NCBI GenBank assembly: GCA_023265735.1
Contig: JAHFSN010000039.1
Coordinates: 1 to 10,061, forward strand
DNA: 10,061 nucleotides
Source of the DNA: Spirochaetaceae bacterium
GTDB taxonomy: Bacteria; Spirochaetota; Spirochaetia; JABEVK01
Direction of reading: 5' to 3'
Both the position numbers and the translations under genes were made by a program. The notes below the pieces were generated by a model, which saw only the letters and a list, made by a program, of their open reading frames with translations, ran no database searches and was not told the origin of the DNA. Positions 6,377 to 10,061 of the stretch are shown piece by piece; within the stretch, counting starts at the first letter, position 1; every line of letters begins with the position of its first letter.

Positions 6377-9028
6377 ATGAAGCGACTACCCTGGATTATA
6401 GCCCTAGCTTTCGTCACGGGGACCCTGGCCCTGGAAGCCCAGGCCCCCGACGCCTCCTCCACCGCGGCCCCCTCCGCCAACGAAACCTCCCAGGATTGGT
6501 ACCTCGACAAGCCCATCGCCGATATTCGATTCGACGGTTTGGCCGTCGTCCAGCGAAGCGATATCGAAGGGGTGACGAGGCCCTACATTGGAAAGAAGTT
6601 CACGTCGAGCCTCTTCCAGGACCTTCAGGCGGCCCTATACAACACCGACTATTTTGACGGTCTCATCGTCCCAACGGCCATCAAGGCCGACGACAAGGGA
6701 AATGCAGTGATCCTGCTCTTCAAGGTTACCGAGAAGCCGGTAGTTGAATCCATTGATTTCGTGGGGAACTCCAAGCTCCGCACGGGAGAGCTCCAGAGCG
6801 TCCTGACCTCCAAGAAGGGCGACCTCGTCAATCAGGCGAAGGTGCGGAACGACGAGAAGGGTCTGGACACCTACTACCGCGAGCGGGGTTTCCTTGACGT
6901 CACCGTGTCCTCCAGCGTGGAAGATTCGGACAAGAAGAAGACGAAGATCATCTTCAAAATCAACGAGGGACTGCAGACGGCGGTGAAGACGATCGAATTC
7001 CAGGGCAACTCGTTTGCATCAGTTTCGACGCTCAAGGGACTCATGGACACTAAGGCCCAGGGACTCTTCGAGGCCGGGCTCTTCAAGGAGGCCTCGTTCA
7101 CGAAGGACCTCCGGTCCATTGAGACCTACTACTGGAACCATGGCTATATTGACGCCCGTATTGTGGACGTTCAGCGCAACGTGACCTTCGACAAGGCCAG
7201 CGACCGCAACGTCCTGGGGCTCGTCTTGACCATCAAGGAGGGGGAACCCCTCATCTTCGGAGGCTTCACCTTCGAAGGAAACCACATCTTTGATACAGAA
7301 ACTCTCCAGGCCCAGGTTCGCCAGCCCGTCGGAAAGACCATCAGCAAGGAACGTCTCGAGGGAGACTACCAGCGCGTGGTCGACCTTTACCTGGAAGATG
7401 GCTACATCTTCAACAACATCAGCCGGAAGGAAATTCGGGACGGACGGACGGTCAGCTACAAGGTGACCATCGTGGAACGTCCCCGGGCGCATATCGAAAA
7501 CATCCTGGTGAAGGGCAATACCAAGACCAAGGACAAGGTGATCCTCAGGGAAATTCCCATCGAGGTGGGCGACGTCTTCAGCAAATCGAAGATTGTCTCA
7601 GGTGTCCGAAACCTCTATAACCTGCAGTATTTCAGCGCGGTCACTCCGGAAACGCCCCAGGGATCCGCTGACGGCCTCATGGACCTGGTGGTGAACGTGG
7701 AAGAAGGCAAGACCGCCGACATCTCCTTTGGTCTGGCCTTCTCGGGGGCCTCGGATTTCCCCCTTTCGGCCCAAATCCGCTGGTCTGACCGCAACTTCAT
7801 GGGCAACGGTCAGACCCTCACCGTGGGCTCTTCGCTGTCCCCCATTCTTCAAAGCGTCACCACCACGTTCACCGAAAACTGGTTCCTCGACGAGCGGATG
7901 ACCCTAGGGGGCACCCTGGGCTTCTCCCACTCGGTCAACGCCAAGATCGATCAGGACCTGACCTATCCGACGTACAAAGACAAAGAGATTCCCGACCCGT
8001 ATGAGGACGGCGAGTACGTCTTCAGCAACACTAGGGTGTACAAGGGAGCGACCTATCAGGCCGGTGACCGGTTTCCCGAGGTGGCCACCGAATCCGACAT
8101 TTCGACTTACGACCTGATTACCCGGTATCAATACGACCTCAACAATGGCACCACCAAGAAGAACGCCCAGATGAAGTACGACGCGTGGCAGTTTTCGGCG
8201 GGCGTCAACACGGGATATTCGTGGTACACCCCATGGGGAAGGTTTGGCATCGGGACCGGGGAAAAGTCGACCATCCAGCTGGTGACCTACGACGACGCGA
8301 TCTATCGGCCTGACAACGTGGCCCTCCGGGACAACCTGAACGTCTGGCAGCTGAGCAACCAGTGGTGGACGAAGGGCACCTGGGACACCCGTGACATCGT
8401 CTACAACCCCACGAACGGGTTCCTTCTGGCCGAAACCGTCACCTTCGGCGGTGGATTCTTGGGCGGCTACACCCACTTCACCCGGTTCGATACCCAGGGC
8501 GAAGGCTACGTCAAGTTTGTGAGCTGGCCCGTGACCGAGCAGTACTCCTTCGACCTCGTGTTCAAGGCCCGCAGCGGCTTCAGCTTCCTCCTTCCTTCCA
8601 CGGGAGGGCCGAACAGACTGGTGGTGGAACCGACGGATGAACTCTATATCGACGGAATGCTCTCGGGGCGCGGCTGGGGCTACCAGATGGGGGGCAAGGC
8701 CTCATGGACCTCGGGCGCCGAGATTCGAACGCCCATCCCCTACGCCGCCCAATTCCTGTGGCTTGACACGTTTGTGGACCACGCGCTTCTCATCGATGTG
8801 AACGCGGCCCCCCAGTATTCCAACCCGTTCACCCGACCCCTTCCCGTCCATCAGTTCTCCTGGGGCACCGGGCTGAGAATCATCAGTCCCCAGTTCCCGA
8901 TTGCGCTCTACTTCGTCAAACCGTTTCGGTTCGACACCGCGGGCAAGATCGTTTGGACGAGGGGAGACGGGCTCTTCGGGAGGGAAGCGGACATGAAGCT
9001 TGTCATTGCTTTCGGAACAACGTACTAG
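6377..9028 (+). CDS. bamA: BamA, outer-membrane protein assembly factor (Omp85 family)
   Basis: Outer-membrane core of the Bam machine, which folds and inserts beta-barrel proteins. The 883-residue precursor (E. coli about 810) has a signal peptide cleaved probably after residue 23 (LEAQA|PD). Five POTRA domains follow at roughly 44-121, 122-197, 203-288, 291-367 and 370-444; POTRA cues include FVGNSKL, FQGNSF, FEGNHIF and VKGNTKT. The barrel (about 447-883) starts with the WSDRNFMGNGQ element (469-479) and contains GRGW (764-767) at the place of the conserved loop-6 (V/I)RGF/Y motif. It has the Omp85 ending FSWGTGLRIISPQFPIALY and VKPFRF, then a final strand with terminal Tyr. Extra length sits mostly at about 525-660, a hydrophilic Tyr/Asp-rich stretch that is likely extracellular loops. 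It lies between the tamB-like and skp genes. Strong call. Confidence 0.96.
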   Translation: MKRLPWIIALAFVTGTLALEAQAPDASSTAAPSANETSQDWYLDKPIADIRFDGLAVVQRSDIEGVTRPYIGKKFTSSLFQDLQAALYNTDYFDGLIVPTAIKADDKGNAVILLFKVTEKPVVESIDFVGNSKLRTGELQSVLTSKKGDLVNQAKVRNDEKGLDTYYRERGFLDVTVSSSVEDSDKKKTKIIFKINEGLQTAVKTIEFQGNSFASVSTLKGLMDTKAQGLFEAGLFKEASFTKDLRSIETYYWNHGYIDARIVDVQRNVTFDKASDRNVLGLVLTIKEGEPLIFGGFTFEGNHIFDTETLQAQVRQPVGKTISKERLEGDYQRVVDLYLEDGYIFNNISRKEIRDGRTVSYKVTIVERPRAHIENILVKGNTKTKDKVILREIPIEVGDVFSKSKIVSGVRNLYNLQYFSAVTPETPQGSADGLMDLVVNVEEGKTADISFGLAFSGASDFPLSAQIRWSDRNFMGNGQTLTVGSSLSPILQSVTTTFTENWFLDERMTLGGTLGFSHSVNAKIDQDLTYPTYKDKEIPDPYEDGEYVFSNTRVYKGATYQAGDRFPEVATESDISTYDLITRYQYDLNNGTTKKNAQMKYDAWQFSAGVNTGYSWYTPWGRFGIGTGEKSTIQLVTYDDAIYRPDNVALRDNLNVWQLSNQWWTKGTWDTRDIVYNPTNGFLLAETVTFGGGFLGGYTHFTRFDTQGEGYVKFVSWPVTEQYSFDLVFKARSGFSFLLPSTGGPNRLVVEPTDELYIDGMLSGRGWGYQMGGKASWTSGAEIRTPIPYAAQFLWLDTFVDHALLIDVNAAPQYSNPFTRPLPVHQFSWGTGLRIISPQFPIALYFVKPFRFDTAGKIVWTRGDGLFGREADMKLVIAFGTTY

Positions 9029-9032
9029 GAGG
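9027..9032 (+). promoter_or_regulatory. Consensus ribosome binding site of skp overlapping the bamA stop
   Basis: A perfect AGGAGG, 6 nt before the ATG at 9039, shares bases with the bamA TAG (9026-9028). It sets the skp start, discards the longer in-frame ATG at 9000 inside bamA, and predicts strong translation, as expected for an abundant chaperone. Confidence 0.75.
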
Positions 9033-9038
9033 ATATCC

Positions 9039-9557
9039 ATGAAGCGTGCCTTGATCTTCGTCCTTTTGGGCCTCATGGCCCTAGGAAGCCTCTCCGCCCA
9101 GCAGTTTGCCAAGACCGGCGTGGTCAACCTCACCCGGGTGAGCCAATTCTACAAGGACGCGAAAGCCAAGAGTCTTGAGGATATGAAGGCCGCCATTCAG
9201 AAGGACCTGGATGCCATGAAGGAAGAGATCCGTCTCTTGGGAGACCAGCGGGCGGATGCGGTGAAGAAGGGAAATTCGGCTCTTGTCCAGTCGCTGGACG
9301 CCAAGATCCAAACCAAACGGGACGCCTTCGTGGACTATGGCAGGAAGAAGCAGGAGGCCTTGACCGCGGCGGCGGACGAGCTCCGCAACGACTCCCAATT
9401 CCAAAAGCTTCTGCCCCAGGAAATCGAACAGGCCGCCATTTCCAAAGGGTTTGCCCTGATCCTGAACTCCTCAAATCCTTCGGTGATCTGGTACGGCCCC
9501 GACGCCGACATCACCGACGACGTCAACCAGCGGCTGCAGGTAGACCTCAGCCGCTAG
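9039..9557 (+). CDS. skp: Skp/OmpH-family periplasmic chaperone
   Basis: Periplasmic trimeric 'jellyfish' chaperone that holds unfolded outer-membrane proteins on their way to BamA. The 172-residue precursor (E. coli Skp about 161) has a signal peptide with cleavage likely after LGSLSA (residue 20). A body strand KTGVVNLTRVSQFY (25-38) is followed by long charged helices (about 42-115, Lys/Asp/Glu/Ala-rich, coiled-coil-like) that form the tentacle. The body is completed by GFALILNSSNPSVIWYGPDADITDDVNQRL (in two parts, 137-149 and 150-166); the WYGPDADIT segment corresponds to the family's terminal 'vlY....DIT..V' pattern. It follows bamA by 10 bp, the classic bamA-skp pairing, and is the last gene of the cluster. 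What follows is a convergent gene, not lpxD. Confidence 0.92.
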   Translation: MKRALIFVLLGLMALGSLSAQQFAKTGVVNLTRVSQFYKDAKAKSLEDMKAAIQKDLDAMKEEIRLLGDQRADAVKKGNSALVQSLDAKIQTKRDAFVDYGRKKQEALTAAADELRNDSQFQKLLPQEIEQAAISKGFALILNSSNPSVIWYGPDADITDDVNQRLQVDLSR

Positions 9558-9605
9558 TCTGACCTCTTCCCCAACGCGATCATCGGGGCCTTACGGATTT
9601 GAAGT
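9558..9605. other. Convergent intergenic gap without a convincing terminator
   Basis: This 48-bp gap separates the 3' ends of skp and the STAS gene. The only pairing I see is CCCC (9569-9572) with GGGG (9585-9588) around a 12-nt loop containing a short CGA-TCA-TCG pairing. No T-run follows on either strand. Termination may be Rho-dependent, or the two transcripts may overlap. Confidence 0.5.
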
Positions 9606-10061
9606 CTAGTCGGGCTCGTCCTTCTGGAGCTGCTGCTCCAGGACATTCTGAAGGGCCGAGAACTTCCTCTCGTTTTCCGGGGAGAGTTCACTGAGGTTCT
9701 GGTGAGCGCTGAGAAGCACTTCGGTGCTGGGCGACTGAGAAGGCCTGAGGCTCGTCCAGCTCGTGGGTCCCTCGCTGGCGGGAGCGGTGACCACCGAGAG
9801 CAGTTTGAGTATCCCCAGGCCCCGGAGCAGCTTCAGACACTCCTCGCTCGGATTGAGGATGGTGAGAGACCGGCCGGTGAGCTGTTTGTAGCGCTTGTGG
9901 AAGCCTACGAGGAGACCCATGAACGTGGAGTCCATGTAATCACAGGCGGAGAGGTCCACGGCAAGAAGGGGAGGCACGGGAGCCTTGTTCAGCCTAGCCA
10001 GAATCACTTCGCGCAAATCTGTCGAGACTCCCGCTGTGATGTGTCCCTGGGCCTTCATATA
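9606..10061 (-). CDS. STAS-domain protein (anti-sigma factor antagonist type), probably 5'-truncated by the window edge
   Basis: Cytoplasmic regulatory protein of the SpoIIAA/RsbV type. Such proteins bind an anti-sigma-factor kinase and are switched by phosphorylation of one Ser/Thr. Counting from the ATG at 10058-10056, the core is GHITAGVSTDLREVI (5-19), LLAVDLSACDYMDSTFMGLL (31-50), SLTILNPS (64-71) and LLRGLGILKLL (77-87). Ser44 in DST aligns with the phosphorylatable serine of the DSSG-type motif. The usual first beta-strand is missing and the frame stays open to the last base, so the true start probably lies just beyond the edge. After the STAS core there is a 55-60 residue tail with a linker (SEGPTSWTSLRPSQSPST) and a charged helix (SELSPENERKFSALQNVLEQQLQKDE, in two parts 123-134 and 135-148). 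No kinase or sigma gene is visible. It could also act in a stress or two-component phosphatase circuit. Confidence 0.78.
   Translation of the reverse strand, partial: YMKAQGHITAGVSTDLREVILARLNKAPVPPLLAVDLSACDYMDSTFMGLLVGFHKRYKQLTGRSLTILNPSEECLKLLRGLGILKLLSVVTAPASEGPTSWTSLRPSQSPSTEVLLSAHQNLSELSPENERKFSALQNVLEQQLQKDEPD

Noticed and set aside
9000..9038. Earlier skp start at ATG 9000 inside bamA
   Set aside because: It would place 13 charged residues before the signal peptide. AGGAGG at 9027-9032 points to ATG 9039.
9569..9588. Possible intrinsic terminator CCCC...GGGG between skp and the STAS gene
   Set aside because: Weak stem, 12-nt loop and no following T-run on either strand.
1..10061. 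Mobile element, phage, CRISPR or anti-phage system
   Set aside because: No transposase, integrase, terminal inverted repeats or regular direct repeats were seen. All genes fit envelope or housekeeping families.

Overview
The window is a GC-rich, almost fully coding stretch of a diderm (two-membrane) bacterium, built around an outer-membrane assembly gene cluster. The order tamB-like, bamA, skp is the order I recall from Treponema-type spirochaetes. The gene at the left edge is a thymidylate kinase whose P-loop has Thr in place of the usual Lys, a variant I also associate with spirochaete enzymes. Skp is not followed by lpxD, fabZ or lpxA, the usual order in LPS-making Proteobacteria. A high-GC member of Spirochaetota is therefore my best guess (about 0.6); Acidobacteriota or another diderm phylum remains possible.

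Layout. Positions 1-266 (minus strand) hold the 5' part of tmk, which runs off the left edge. A 17-bp gap separates it from a divergent plus-strand cluster of seven genes at 284-9557. These are a small exported Pro/Asp-rich protein (81 aa), an ExbB/TolQ/MotA-family channel protein (190 aa), an ExbD/TolR protein (142 aa), a TonB/TolA-like energy transducer (210 aa), a TamB-family AsmA-like giant (1403 aa), BamA (883 aa) and a Skp/OmpH periplasmic chaperone (172 aa). Junctions are 4-bp overlap, 8-bp overlap, abutting, 4-bp overlap, 16-bp gap and 10-bp gap, which strongly suggests one translationally coupled operon. On the right, a minus-strand STAS-domain (anti-anti-sigma type) gene converges on skp across 48 bp and probably runs off the right edge.

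How the genes fit together. BamA folds and inserts outer-membrane proteins, and Skp carries them across the periplasm. TamB-family proteins bridge inner and outer membranes and are linked to phospholipid transport or barrel assembly. ExbB/ExbD/TonB-type complexes transmit proton-motive force from the inner membrane to the envelope. Placing a complete, compact proton-driven motor directly upstream of and coupled to tamB-bamA-skp, together with an uncharacterised small exported protein, suggests a proton-motive-force-powered outer-membrane biogenesis module. This functional link is inference from gene layout. The individual family assignments rest on visible motifs. I see no tRNA, rRNA, CRISPR, insertion sequence or phage feature.
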